Shown in pieces: positions 37,081 to 47,258 of a stretch of 64,000 nucleotides of DNA. The stretch is from Pseudomonadota bacterium (GTDB lineage: Bacteria; Pseudomonadota; Gammaproteobacteria; Burkholderiales; Methylophilaceae). The DNA lies in assembly GCA_029556915.1 (NCBI GenBank), contig JAKQIT010000142.1, forward strand, positions 1 through 64,000, given 5' to 3'. Numbering within the stretch: position 1 is the stretch's first letter; every line of letters starts with the position of its first letter. A model generated the notes under the pieces. That model saw only the letters and a list, made by a program, of their open reading frames with translations. It was not told the origin of the DNA and ran no database searches. A program made the position numbers and the translations under genes.

Positions 37081-40000
37081 TGTTGCGCCGCCTGTTTGCC
37101 ATATTACTTTGTATCACCATGTTAAGCTTTAGCTTTGCTCGCGCGGACATGTCCATCAGCGCCAGTTCTAGCCTTGATACTTTTAATTATGATTTAGAGG
37201 GTATTTCACTAAAGCTAGAAAAATTAGATGCGCGCTGGCAGCTTTCACCGTTTGGTGAAGGTAATTTATTGGTAGATAGTATTCGCGCTAAAAGGCTCAT
37301 CATTACCCTACATCACGGCGCAAAAAAAACGGATAAAAATGGCTTGCCAGAGCGCATTAAACTGCCATTCCCTGCCTCTATTAAAAATGGTGAAGTGGCT
37401 GAATTGCTGATTATGGATGGCAATCAACAACATAGTTTTAGCAACGTAAAGTTTGCACTTGTGGCTGATAGCAAAACCATTAAAATCAATCAACTAAGCG
37501 CAGCTACACCTTGGGGTGATGCGGCTATTGCCTTACAAATGAACTCCGCAAAACCTTTTACAATGGCTGGCACAGTGGCCATCAAACAAGAAAACCACAG
37601 TTCACCATATAACGTTAAAGCTAACGTGTCTGGCGACCTTAATAATCTACTATTTGAAAGTGATTTATGGCTGGCAAAACAAAATGACCAACTGATTATA
37701 TCCCCAGAAAGCAATAGTAAAACACCAGCCGCCGCCCACGCCCAGTTGATAGGAAAATTGAGTTTAAGTGATGACTACCCAATCAATATTCAGGCCAATA
37801 TCACCGAAATTCGCCCTGAGCGGCTTGGCAATTACCCTGCCGCCACCCTGAATATGAATGCAACTATACAAGGCAAATTATTGCCCGAAGCCTTGCTAGA
37901 TGTGCAATACAGCACGCGCGATAGTCTCTGGCAAAGTCAGGCATTTCATAGCACTGGCAAGCTACAAATTCAAAACGACAAAATTCGTAACCTAGATCTA
38001 CAAGCCACGGTAGCCAACAACGCACTTAAGGCCCAAGGCAATATTGAGAATATAAATGGCCAAGCCAATAACCACATCACTTGGCAGGCTGATTTTGCTG
38101 ATTTAAGCAAATTTGGCGCAGATTACGCAGGCACGCTAATAGCAGATGGCACGCTAGATGGCGTATTAGAAAGTTTTTCCCTGCGTTTTAACTTAGACGC
38201 ACAAAAGCTGCACTTACCACAAGGATTTAAAGTAGATAAACTGATTGGGCAAGCCAGTGTGATGCCAGAAGCTGATGGCAAAGTAGTAGGCGACTTTAAG
38301 GCGAGTGGCTTGCAATATGGCACGCACCCTGTGATGGATGCGCAACTGACATTGCAGGGCACAAAAATGCAACATCAACTGCTGGCAAATGCGCAATCTA
38401 AAGACTTTAAGTTGACCAGCGGCCTACAAGGTGGCTTAAACAAAAGCTTATGGCATGGCATGTTGCAACACTTTGATTATGTTGGCAAAACGCCCATTAA
38501 GCTGATGGCACCAGCACCTTTGGCATTTGATATAGCGAGTGAAAACAGAAATGTTTCGCTCAATATAGCGCACTTTCAGTTGGCTCACGGCCGCGCGCTG
38601 GTTGAGCAGTTAAAACTCAGCACAAAAGGCTTTGCCAGCACGGGGCGACTTGAGCAACTTAGCTTGGCAGATTTGCCTGCCAACACGCTGCCATTACCTG
38701 AAGAATTGCACGGCGATGCTGTTTTTGCGGGCAAGTGGGATATTAACTCGGCTGATAATTTAAATGGCAGCACTCACTTTTGGCGTGAATCGGGCGACTT
38801 AAACATTACTAACAGCGGTGCAAAAAAACCGCTAGGTTTAGAAACAGTTAAAACCGATATTCAATTTAACAATAACCAAGTCACGCTCAATACCAGCATC
38901 CACGGCCGCAATATGGGCGATTTAGAGGCAAATCTCACCACGCAACTCAGCAAAACCGAGGCTGGCTATAGCTTGCTTGCCAGTGCGCCATTGCGTGTAA
39001 ATGGCAAAGCACAACTCCACACTTTGGCTTGGCTGCCCTTACCGCCCTCACTCATGGATGCTGATTTAGATGGCGCCATTCAGCTAGAAGTGGCAGGTGA
39101 CGGCACATTTAAAACGCCAAATTTAGCTGGCAATGTGCAAGCCAGCAAGCTGTTTTTTAGCTTACCATCAGAAGGTGTCATGCTCAAAGATGGCATACTG
39201 CAAGCCAACTTTGACAATGACCAATTGCGCATTAAACAAGCCTCATGGCATGGTGGCGACGGCACGATTCAAGCCAGTGGCCTAATGCGGCTCAAGCAAG
39301 GTAAACCTTCAGCAGATTTAACATGGCTTGCGGACAAATTCACCGTCATTTCGCGTGCTGACCGCTTGCTGATACTCAGTGGCAAAGGCAACACCACACT
39401 TGAAGATGACCTACTGATGATTTCAGGCAACTTTACGGTGGACAAAGGCCTAGCCGAACTTGCCGACGAAACCGCCCCGGTGCTGGGCGATGATGTCGTA
39501 ATATTAGGCAAAACAGATATTGTAGTTGAGCCTGCCATGCGCATTTTGCTCAATGGCTTACGCATTAGTTTGGGCGATAACTTTAGGCTACGCGGGCGTG
39601 GGTTGGATACTGACCTCACAGGCGCACTCACTTTTACCGGCTTAACACAATATCGCCCGCACACCGAAGGCAGCATTCAAGCCAAAAACGGCACCTATAT
39701 GGCATACGGACAAGTGCTCACTATTGAACGCGGCTTGCTAAATTTTAGCGGCACATTCGATAATCCAGGCCTTAATATTCGCGCCATGCGCAACAGCAAA
39801 CCCATTAACGCGGGTGTGGAGATTACCGGCAACGCGCAAAACCCTGCCACCAAATTAGTATCAGACCCCACCGTCAATGATAGTGAAAAACTCTCATGGC
39901 TGGTGCTCGGCCACGGCATGGAACAAACCACCAAAAACGATTACGGCGTACTCTCATTAGCGGCGGGCGTAATATTGTCGCAAGGCCAATCTGTGCCATT

Positions 40001-40247
40001 ACAAACCCAACTTGCCCGCGCCGCTGGGCTGGATGAACTGAGTTTTTCAGGCGGTGACGCCAGCAGCGCATCGGTAGTATTTGGCAAACGCCTCACCTCG
40101 CAACTCTATTTAAGCTATGTAAAAAGCATTAGCGGCTTGCTAGACGTGGCAAGGCTCACGTTTAACATCACGCCACAATGGTCAATTCGCGGCGAAGCCG
40201 GTACAGAAAGCGCGGTGGATATGCTTTATACGTTTAGCTTTAAATAA
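37080..40247 (+). CDS. tamB: translocation and assembly module subunit TamB (AsmA-like/DUF490)
   Basis: TamB spans the periplasm from an N-terminal inner-membrane anchor (residues 5-20) to TamA. The 1055-residue protein is beta-rich, with long Taper-like AsmA-type sequence in its middle. It ends in the conserved DUF490 domain (last 350 residues: GTYMAYGQVLTIERGLLNFSG, NPGLNIRAMR, LSWLVLGHG, LSFSGGDASSASVVFGKRL), finishing with YTFSFK. It is somewhat shorter than the Escherichia coli protein but within the range for betaproteobacteria. The start overlaps the tamA stop. Confidence 0.92.
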   Translation: MLRRLFAILLCITMLSFSFARADMSISASSSLDTFNYDLEGISLKLEKLDARWQLSPFGEGNLLVDSIRAKRLIITLHHGAKKTDKNGLPERIKLPFPASIKNGEVAELLIMDGNQQHSFSNVKFALVADSKTIKINQLSAATPWGDAAIALQMNSAKPFTMAGTVAIKQENHSSPYNVKANVSGDLNNLLFESDLWLAKQNDQLIISPESNSKTPAAAHAQLIGKLSLSDDYPINIQANITEIRPERLGNYPAATLNMNATIQGKLLPEALLDVQYSTRDSLWQSQAFHSTGKLQIQNDKIRNLDLQATVANNALKAQGNIENINGQANNHITWQADFADLSKFGADYAGTLIADGTLDGVLESFSLRFNLDAQKLHLPQGFKVDKLIGQASVMPEADGKVVGDFKASGLQYGTHPVMDAQLTLQGTKMQHQLLANAQSKDFKLTSGLQGGLNKSLWHGMLQHFDYVGKTPIKLMAPAPLAFDIASENRNVSLNIAHFQLAHGRALVEQLKLSTKGFASTGRLEQLSLADLPANTLPLPEELHGDAVFAGKWDINSADNLNGSTHFWRESGDLNITNSGAKKPLGLETVKTDIQFNNNQVTLNTSIHGRNMGDLEANLTTQLSKTEAGYSLLASAPLRVNGKAQLHTLAWLPLPPSLMDADLDGAIQLEVAGDGTFKTPNLAGNVQASKLFFSLPSEGVMLKDGILQANFDNDQLRIKQASWHGGDGTIQASGLMRLKQGKPSADLTWLADKFTVISRADRLLILSGKGNTTLEDDLLMISGNFTVDKGLAELADETAPVLGDDVVILGKTDIVVEPAMRILLNGLRISLGDNFRLRGRGLDTDLTGALTFTGLTQYRPHTEGSIQAKNGTYMAYGQVLTIERGLLNFSGTFDNPGLNIRAMRNSKPINAGVEITGNAQNPATKLVSDPTVNDSEKLSWLVLGHGMEQTTKNDYGVLSLAAGVILSQGQSVPLQTQLARAAGLDELSFSGGDASSASVVFGKRLTSQLYLSYVKSISGLLDVARLTFNITPQWSIRGEAGTESAVDMLYTFSFK

Positions 40248-40623
40248 AAGAGTGCGTACTAGCAGACAGTTTCTGCCAGCGCGTAAAGAACCTCCGATAT
40301 TTCACAGCTTAGGCAAACAACTTGCTAAATCTACAAAATAGCGCTTAAAAATGCCATTTTTTGTTAATTCTACCCTCAACATCTTTTCACTTCCCCGCTA
40401 AGCCAGTCTGTAAGCGGCTTACGGCGGTATAAATTCCTCTCGGCGGGTTTTGGTTTAATATAACTAATCATTATATAAAAAAATTCGGCTGGTTTTGTCG
40501 GTATTTATAAGCAAAATTTCTGGCAAAAAATTACAATTTTTGCCAAATTGTTGCGGTAAATATTGCTATACTTTTGGTTCAAAATCACTAGCTCAACATC
40601 ACTAGCAAAAACCAAGCAAAATC
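40248..40623. other. 376-bp intergenic region after tamB
   Basis: A short hairpin (GCAGACAGTTTCTGC) lies just after tamB, hairpin-repeat copy 7 is at 40378-40446 and the rest is AT-rich. A direct repeat ATCACTAGC occurs twice just before the next gene (about 40586 and 40601). I see no open reading frame with a ribosome-binding site. Confidence 0.6.
40378..40446 (-). repeat. dispersed stem-loop repeat, copy 7
   Basis: The core CCGCTAAGCC, AGTCTGTAAGC, GGCTTACGGCGG with right flank CCTCTCGGCGGG is in minus orientation. The stem has compensating changes (CCGC/GCGG rather than CCTCTG/CAGAGG), suggesting selection for base pairing. Confidence 0.8.
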
Positions 40624-41825
<1,202 letters not shown>

Positions 41826-41833
41826 TTTTGAAT

Positions 41834-42550
41834 ATGAACTTAGCGCAAGAGGCCTTACAATTTTTACGCACCACGCAAAGCGGCGTGCTCTCTACATTTT
41901 CTGCTAAATTTGAAGGTTATCCATTTGGCTCGGTGGCACCATTTGTGCTAAACCATGCGGGAGAACCCGTGATTTTAATCAGCACCATTGCCGAACATAC
42001 CAAAAATATCAACCTTAACCCAAAAGTTTCTCTGCTTGTGTTTGCAGGCATGGAAGATTTACAAGCCAATGCGCGCTTGACTTTGCTGGGCGAAGCGGTG
42101 CTGGCCGATAAAGAAGATGCTAACCTGCGCGCACGTTATTTACGCTATTTTCCGCAAGCGGCGGGTTATTTTGATATGCACGACTTCTATTTTTACCGTA
42201 TCAAAGTAAGCCATGTGCGCTATATTGCCGGGTTTGGCAAAATGGGTTGGTCTTCACAGGATGATTTTACAACAAACGAAACATCACAGCTTGCCGAGCA
42301 AGAAACGGCTATTATTGACCACATGAATGCTGACCACCAGCACAGCTTAATAGCATATTGCCAGCATTTTCATGGCTTAAACCCAGAAAGTGCGCAAATG
42401 TTGGGCATTGATAGTGATGGTTTTGATATGCGCGTACTGCTTGAAAATAGCGAAAAAATCGTTCGCTTTGATTTTGAATCGCCCATTCACGATGCTGCCA
42501 CAGCGCGCACTGCATTGGTGACAATGACCAAACTCGCGCGTCATGATTAA
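41834..42550 (+). CDS. HugZ/HutZ-like pyridoxamine-phosphate-oxidase-fold protein with DUF2470
   Basis: The protein of about 238 residues has an N-terminal split-barrel flavin-reductase-like domain (about 1-150: SGVLSTFSAKFEGYPFGSVAPF, HTKNINLNPKVSLLV) and a C-terminal DUF2470 domain (HMNADHQHSLIAYCQHFHG). This arrangement is that of HugZ/HutZ-type proteins involved in heme use, although other members lack heme oxygenase activity. The ATG at 41834 is preferred to a TTG at 41822. It overlaps the next gene by 8 bp. Confidence 0.8.
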   Translation: MNLAQEALQFLRTTQSGVLSTFSAKFEGYPFGSVAPFVLNHAGEPVILISTIAEHTKNINLNPKVSLLVFAGMEDLQANARLTLLGEAVLADKEDANLRARYLRYFPQAAGYFDMHDFYFYRIKVSHVRYIAGFGKMGWSSQDDFTTNETSQLAEQETAIIDHMNADHQHSLIAYCQHFHGLNPESAQMLGIDSDGFDMRVLLENSEKIVRFDFESPIHDAATARTALVTMTKLARHD

Positions 42551-42890
42551 GCGCCTGCAATGGGCTGCAAACCTGAGTTTAATTAGCCTAATTATATTGT
42601 GCCTTGCGTGGGAAACGGTTTTAGCCCCGCTCAAACCCAGTGGTAGTTTATTGATGCTCAAAACGCTGCCATTGCTACTGCCACTTCGGGGCATTTTGCA
42701 CGGCAAACGCTACACCTACCAGTGGGCATGCATGTTTATTTTGATTTATTTTACCGAAGGCGCCGTTCGCGCGTGGTCTGATAATGGTTTATCGGCGCGC
42801 TTGGCAGTATTAGAAGTGGTATTTTCGCTGATTTTCTTTATTAGCGCGATTTATTACGCTAAACTCACACGAAAGCCTTACGCAAAATAA
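42543..42890 (+). CDS. DUF2069 inner-membrane protein
   Basis: The 115-residue protein has three to four membrane segments and the DUF2069 pattern (KTLPLLLPLRGILHGKRYTY, QWACMFILIYFTEGAVRAW). Function is unknown. In many betaproteobacteria a DUF2069 gene lies beside a WrbA gene, as here. It starts within the end of the HugZ-like gene. Confidence 0.85.
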   Translation: MIKRLQWAANLSLISLIILCLAWETVLAPLKPSGSLLMLKTLPLLLPLRGILHGKRYTYQWACMFILIYFTEGAVRAWSDNGLSARLAVLEVVFSLIFFISAIYYAKLTRKPYAK

Positions 42891-42914
42891 GCTCAATAAA
42901 TTATAATTGCGTGC

Positions 42915-43658
42915 ATGAGAATACTATTATCCAATGACGACGGCTACTTCGCGCCAGGTCTTAATATTTTAGCTGAACATATCAGCAAACTGGCCGAGAT
43001 TACCGTGGTTGCTCCAGAGCGCAATCGAAGCGGCGCGAGTAACTCACTAACGCTTGATCGCCCTTTAAGCGTTAAAAAAGCAGCCAACGGCTTTTTTTAT
43101 GTCAATGGCACCCCTACTGATTGTGTACATATCGCGCTTACTGGCTTGATGGACACGATGCCAGATATGGTGATTAGCGGTATTAATGATGGCGCCAATA
43201 TGGGTGATGATACGATTTACTCTGGTACCGTAGCGGCGGCAATGGAAGGCTACCTGCTCGGGATTCCATCCATTGCAGTTTCGATGTCGCAACATAACTC
43301 CACATATTTTGAAACAGCAGCGCGCGTGGCGGTAGAGCTAGTACAACATTACAAAAAAAATGGTTTTAGTGCGCCCACCCTGCTTAATGTGAATGTACCC
43401 GACATCCCTTACAACCAGTTGCGCGGCAACGTCATTACCCGTTTAGGCAAGCGCCATAAAGCCGAACCTGTGATTCAACTACAAACGCCAAGAGGTGAAA
43501 CCGTCTATTGGGTGGGTGCTGCCGGACAACCCAACGATGGTGGTGAAGGTACAGATTTTTACGCGGTAGCAAACAATCAAGTCTCTATTTCCCCTATTCA
43601 AGTCGATTTAACTAATCACGTGCAGTTAGCCGATATTCAAGACTGGCTTGAAAGCTAA
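42915..43658 (+). CDS. surE: 5'/3'-nucleotidase SurE
   Basis: SurE is a metal-dependent phosphatase of nucleoside monophosphates involved in stress survival. The 247-residue protein has the N-terminal [12 protein letters not shown] motif with the D8-D9 metal pair, SGASNSLT (metal-ligand serine/asparagine region about 40) and [12 protein letters not shown] around 95. It is the first of the classic surE-pcm-nlpD series, 15 bp from pcm. Confidence 0.96.
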   Translation: MRILLSNDDGYFAPGLNILAEHISKLAEITVVAPERNRSGASNSLTLDRPLSVKKAANGFFYVNGTPTDCVHIALTGLMDTMPDMVISGINDGANMGDDTIYSGTVAAAMEGYLLGIPSIAVSMSQHNSTYFETAARVAVELVQHYKKNGFSAPTLLNVNVPDIPYNQLRGNVITRLGKRHKAEPVIQLQTPRGETVYWVGAAGQPNDGGEGTDFYAVANNQVSISPIQVDLTNHVQLADIQDWLES

Positions 43659-43672
43659 AACGGATTTTTAAC

Positions 43673-44353
43673 GTGACTATCGCAAAACCTCCGCAAGGCA
43701 ACACTTTTTCAGGCATGGGCATGACCTCGCAGCGCACGCGTGACCGCATGTTAGCGCGCCTGCGAGAGCAAGGCATAAAAGATGAAATTGTACTCTCAGC
43801 AATTGCCAGCATTCCGCGCCATATTTTTGTGGATGAAGCCTTATCCATTCGTGCTTATGAAGATGTCGCCTTGCCGATAGGCTTTGGCCAAACCATTTCT
43901 CAGCCTTACATTGTGGCGCGTATGTCTGAAATTATCCGTCATGGCAAACCCTTACAAAAAGTGTTAGAAATTGGTACGGGTTGCGGCTATCAAACAGCTG
44001 TGCTTTCAAAAATTGCCAAAGAAGTGTATTCGGTTGAGCGCATCCGCCCCTTGGTGATGAAAGCGCGTGGGCACTTGCGCGAACTTAAATGTACGAATGT
44101 AAAGCTTGGGCATTCGGATGGTAGCATGGGTTTAACTGAATTTGCCCCTTATGAGGCGATTATTGTCACTGCGGCAGCCAGTCATATTCCACAAGATTTA
44201 TTAGACCAACTGGCCGTTGGAGGTCGATTAGTGATTCCTGTTGGTATTGATGAACAAGTGCTGACCTTGGTAGAACGTAAATCTGAAACAGATTACAAAC
44301 ACAGCAAATTAGAACCGGTGAAATTTGTACCGCTTCTTGGGGGCATTAGCTAA
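43673..44353 (+). CDS. pcm: protein-L-isoaspartate O-methyltransferase
   Basis: Pcm methylates isoaspartyl residues to start repair of aged proteins. The 226-residue frame has the SAM-binding motif [15 protein letters not shown] and the signature FVDEAL...[18 protein letters not shown] (about 50-82). The GTG at 43673 gives this length. The ATG at 43715 ([12 protein letters not shown]) resembles starts in relatives and may be the true one. Its stop overlaps the nlpD start. Confidence 0.94.
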   Translation: MTIAKPPQGNTFSGMGMTSQRTRDRMLARLREQGIKDEIVLSAIASIPRHIFVDEALSIRAYEDVALPIGFGQTISQPYIVARMSEIIRHGKPLQKVLEIGTGCGYQTAVLSKIAKEVYSVERIRPLVMKARGHLRELKCTNVKLGHSDGSMGLTEFAPYEAIIVTAAASHIPQDLLDQLAVGGRLVIPVGIDEQVLTLVERKSETDYKHSKLEPVKFVPLLGGIS

Positions 44354-45441
44354 TGCGCGCTAGCAAACTGATTTTTCGCTGGCTGTGTTTATGCGGCTTA
44401 CTTTTACAATTAGTCAGTTGCGCAAGTTCGCCACCTGCGCCAGTGGTTGACCGTACACCTGCAAAACCTAGCCAAGCTGACAGCAAAGCACAAACTAGCA
44501 CAAGCACAAGCAAACCGACTACTAGTAAAATCAGCGATTGGCGACCAGACACTTATATTGTTAAAAAAGGGGATAATCTACTAAGGATTAGCCTTGAGCT
44601 TGGTTACTACTACAAAGAAATAGCCCAAGCAAACAACATTTCTGCACCTTATCAAATTAAAGTTGGGCAAGTGTTGCAACTGAAAGCCCTTAAAGATAAA
44701 GCTTTGCTTGAATCTAAGCCCACAACAACCAGTACGGCTAACGCCAACAAAGAAGCGAATGTGGAGGATGTGGTAATTACGCCGATTGGAACAGAGCCAG
44801 AAACAACCGTTGCAACCACCTCTGTCGTTCAGCCCGTCATCATTGCGATTACTGAACCTAAGGCAATCCGCGAACCTTATTCTGATGAAGCGCTTCGCAA
44901 TCCATTGCCTGTGCCTAAAATTGTGTTAGAAAACACTGAAATCGCAAAAGTCGATACGACTGACACAACACCATCCAATGAAAAGGTAAGCCCTAATACG
45001 CAAACTTCTTCTGCAACCAATACCACCGCTAAGTCTGAAGCTAAACCAGCTGAGTTTAACGAAGAAACTGGTTGGGCGTGGCCCACCAAAGGTAAGGTGA
45101 TTGCAAACTTTAACGAGGCAAGTAATAAAGGCATTGATATTGCAGGCACACTGGGACAAGCCATTACGGCAGCGGCACCTGGCAAGGTGATTTACAGTGG
45201 CTCTGATTTACGCGGTTATGGTAAGTTGGTGATTATTAAACATAATGCAAACTATTTATCTGTTTATGCGCACAATAACCATATTTTAGTGAAAGAAGGG
45301 CAAACCATTGCACGTGGGCAAAAAATCGCCGAAATGGGCAGTACAGACAGCAATAAAGTAAAGTTGCATTTTGAAATTCGCCGCCAAGGAAAATCGGTGG
45401 ACCCTAGCAAATATTTACAGGCCAGCGTTGCAACAAATTAG
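44353..45441 (+). CDS. nlpD: murein hydrolase activator NlpD (LysM + LytM/M23 lipoprotein)
   Basis: NlpD is an outer-membrane lipoprotein that activates division amidases. The 362-residue protein has a lipoprotein signal (LLLQLVSC lipobox, lipidated Cys about 18-19), a Thr/Ser-rich linker, one LysM domain (about 68-112, YIVKKGDNLLRISLELG) and a long disordered stretch. A C-terminal LytM domain follows (about 245-355) in which the first zinc histidine is absent (NKGIDIAG) while LHFEIR is kept. A degenerate site is normal for activator-type members. In many relatives rpoS follows directly; here a small membrane-protein gene does. Confidence 0.93.
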   Translation: MRASKLIFRWLCLCGLLLQLVSCASSPPAPVVDRTPAKPSQADSKAQTSTSTSKPTTSKISDWRPDTYIVKKGDNLLRISLELGYYYKEIAQANNISAPYQIKVGQVLQLKALKDKALLESKPTTTSTANANKEANVEDVVITPIGTEPETTVATTSVVQPVIIAITEPKAIREPYSDEALRNPLPVPKIVLENTEIAKVDTTDTTPSNEKVSPNTQTSSATNTTAKSEAKPAEFNEETGWAWPTKGKVIANFNEASNKGIDIAGTLGQAITAAAPGKVIYSGSDLRGYGKLVIIKHNANYLSVYAHNNHILVKEGQTIARGQKIAEMGSTDSNKVKLHFEIRRQGKSVDPSKYLQASVATN

Positions 45442-45457
45442 TTAAAGGGGATACACA

Positions 45458-45823
45458 ATGGCAAAACCACGTGAGAAGCAAGACCCAAATAAATACCTAA
45501 AAAATAAAGATATAAAAGCTGAAAGCAAAAGAAGCGTGCTGCTTGCAGTCGTCCGCATGGGCTTGGTGCTAGCGGGCATTGCTGGGCTGGCGATGGAGTT
45601 TTTTAAAGACGGTGGCTTGATAGTAAAAGCAATGAGCTGGTTATTTGATAGCGGTGAACACATGCTGTTTATCCCTGTCATCATTTTTGTGCTGTGGCTA
45701 GCAAACCGCATGATTAGCGCCGAAGGTCATGGTGACATTAAAAAAAGTGGCGAGTTGCCCATGTATATTATGATGGCATTGGGTGCTTATTACATTCTTA
45801 AATTTTTCGAATTTATTCCTTAG
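45458..45823 (+). CDS. small membrane protein of unknown function
   Basis: The 121-residue product has a lysine-rich N terminus and three hydrophobic stretches (about 28-45, 66-85 and 102-117). No family is recognised. TTAAAGGGGATACACA provides a strong ribosome-binding site. It follows nlpD by 16 bp, in the place where rpoS commonly sits, and is followed by a bidirectional terminator. Confidence 0.7.
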   Translation: MAKPREKQDPNKYLKNKDIKAESKRSVLLAVVRMGLVLAGIAGLAMEFFKDGGLIVKAMSWLFDSGEHMLFIPVIIFVLWLANRMISAEGHGDIKKSGELPMYIMMALGAYYILKFFEFIP

Positions 45824-45832
45824 TTTTCGCAT

Positions 45833-45861
45833 AAAAAAAGCGGCTAATAGCCGCTTTTTTA
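45833..45861. terminator. bidirectional terminator
   Basis: AAAAAAGCGGCTA and TAGCCGCTTTTTT form a nearly perfect stem flanked by A and T runs, placed between the convergent small membrane-protein gene and the thioredoxin-like gene. Confidence 0.88.
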
Positions 45862-45880
45862 TTTATCTCATCAAATCAAA

Positions 45881-46252
45881 TTACTTGGTTTTACTATCTT
45901 GTTTTTGATAATAGTCTCGCACCGTGGTCATATCAAACTCACGCGCCCAATCAATCAGCGCATCTAGCGCAGGTGCGCCTATTTCCCCCTGTTGTGCGTG
46001 AATACCTGCTTGTTCACGAATCACCAAAATACCTGGAATCTTTGACACTTCAAAATACTGCGCAATTTCTGGTGATTGCTCAGTATCCACCATGCCAAAC
46101 AAAATATCTGGATTTTTATTGGCTGCGGCTTCAAACACTGGCGTAAAATCTACACATGGCTCACACCAGGGCGCCCAAAAATCCACAATCACAAACGGAT
46201 TTTTTTCAATGGTGTCTTTAAAATTAGCTTTAGTAAGGGTAACAACTGCCAT
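45881..46252 (-). CDS. thioredoxin family protein with WCEPC active site
   Basis: The 123-residue protein has the thioredoxin fold pattern (VIVDFWAPWCEPC, FGMVDTEQSPEIAQYFEVSKIPGILVI). The CxxC dithiol is CEPC rather than the canonical CGPC, which should alter redox potential. The cis-proline (KIPG) is present. It has an extra charged C terminus of about 20 residues. No signal peptide is seen, so it is probably cytoplasmic. It is monocistronic. Confidence 0.88.
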   Translation of the reverse strand: MAVVTLTKANFKDTIEKNPFVIVDFWAPWCEPCVDFTPVFEAAANKNPDILFGMVDTEQSPEIAQYFEVSKIPGILVIREQAGIHAQQGEIGAPALDALIDWAREFDMTTVRDYYQKQDSKTK

Positions 46253-46318
46253 GATATTCTCGACTTAAAAATTAAACCGAGATTCTATCAGAAAACACCA
46301 AGAGACTAACGCATAACG

Positions 46319-46639
46319 TTGACTTTCATGTGCGTGCAAACTACCATCAAGCCAAATCAACGAAAGATTGGATTTCAAATGCTTGCTGCCTTAATCATTC
46401 TTCTTATTGCCGCTTTACCGGTGATCCTGATTTTGGTGTTTTCTGAACTCATGGCCGCAAAAGAAGGCAAGGTGAATAGGCAAGACCGTATTTTGAAAAT
46501 CGCAAAAGGTGTCGCTTGGTTTTTATTGGCTTTGCTGGTGTTGCTGTATGTTTATGGGATGTTCAATCATGAAAGTGGCCGACTTCATCTAAGTGGAATG
46601 ATTAAAATTATTATGTCGTTTTTTGAGTTTATCAAATAA
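46319..46639 (+). CDS. small membrane protein of unknown function
   Basis: The frame encodes 106 residues with two hydrophobic segments (about 22-45 and 63-83 of the long form). The start is unsure: ATGs at 46319, 46328 and 46379 are all in frame and none has a strong ribosome-binding site. The protein most likely begins near 46379, just before the first membrane segment. I recognise no family. It resembles the gene at 45458 in size, two-segment layout and C-terminal FFEFI, hinting at common descent. Confidence 0.6.
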   Translation: MTFMCVQTTIKPNQRKIGFQMLAALIILLIAALPVILILVFSELMAAKEGKVNRQDRILKIAKGVAWFLLALLVLLYVYGMFNHESGRLHLSGMIKIIMSFFEFIK

Positions 46640-46655
46640 CAGCATCGTAATTAGG

Positions 46656-47258
46656 CTAATCACTCAGCGGCTTATCCCAAGCCCCCGCAAAAAACAATTC
46701 TTCCATCGCTAGGCGCTCACGAGGTGCAAGTTGACGCGTGCGCAAATCATCAGGCAGTGATTCTGTCGTGTCACCATGCCCTACCGCCACCATCGCCATC
46801 AGCTCAAATTGCTCGGGCACGTTAAAAGCTGCGCGCGCCGCATCCACACTAAAACCACCCATCTGGTGTGCCACCAATCGCAACGCTGTCGCTTGCAAGC
46901 ATAAGTTCTCAACCGCCGCGCCCGTGTCGTAGCTCGCCCAGCGATTAGGTTTGCCATTGTGGCGAAACAGAGTATTGGCACACGCTAGCACCAGCAAGGT
47001 GGCGTGTTTTGCCCACGTTTGGTTGCTCTCAGCAAGCGTATCAAAGGCTGCCTGCCATGCCTGAGGATTTTTAGCCTTGTTGCACACCACAAAGCGCCAA
47101 GGTTGGTCGCCGTAACAACTCGGTGCCCAGCGGGCGGCCTCCAGCAATGCCGTAATTTGCTCATCCGTGACCGGCTTGCTGGGGTTGTACGCGCGCCCGC
47201 TCCAGCGGTTGGCGATGATTTCATGAATAGGCACTTGGGTGATGGCTGGTTTTTTCAT
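46656..47258 (-). CDS. nitroreductase family oxidoreductase
   Basis: FMN-dependent nitroreductases reduce nitro groups, quinones and similar acceptors with NAD(P)H. The 200-residue protein has RWSGRAYNPSKPV near the start (FMN phosphate contacts), AARWAPSCYGDQPWRFVV (FMN site) and ENLCLQATALRLVAHQMGGF (quoted as two motifs about 110-130). Its start overlaps the stop of the old-yellow-enzyme gene, so the pair is translationally coupled. Confidence 0.9.
   Translation of the reverse strand: MKKPAITQVPIHEIIANRWSGRAYNPSKPVTDEQITALLEAARWAPSCYGDQPWRFVVCNKAKNPQAWQAAFDTLAESNQTWAKHATLLVLACANTLFRHNGKPNRWASYDTGAAVENLCLQATALRLVAHQMGGFSVDAARAAFNVPEQFELMAMVAVGHGDTTESLPDDLRTRQLAPRERLAMEELFFAGAWDKPLSD

Noticed and set aside
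44353-45441. Active zinc endopeptidase function for NlpD
   Set aside because: The first metal-binding histidine of the LytM domain is missing, which indicates an amidase activator instead.
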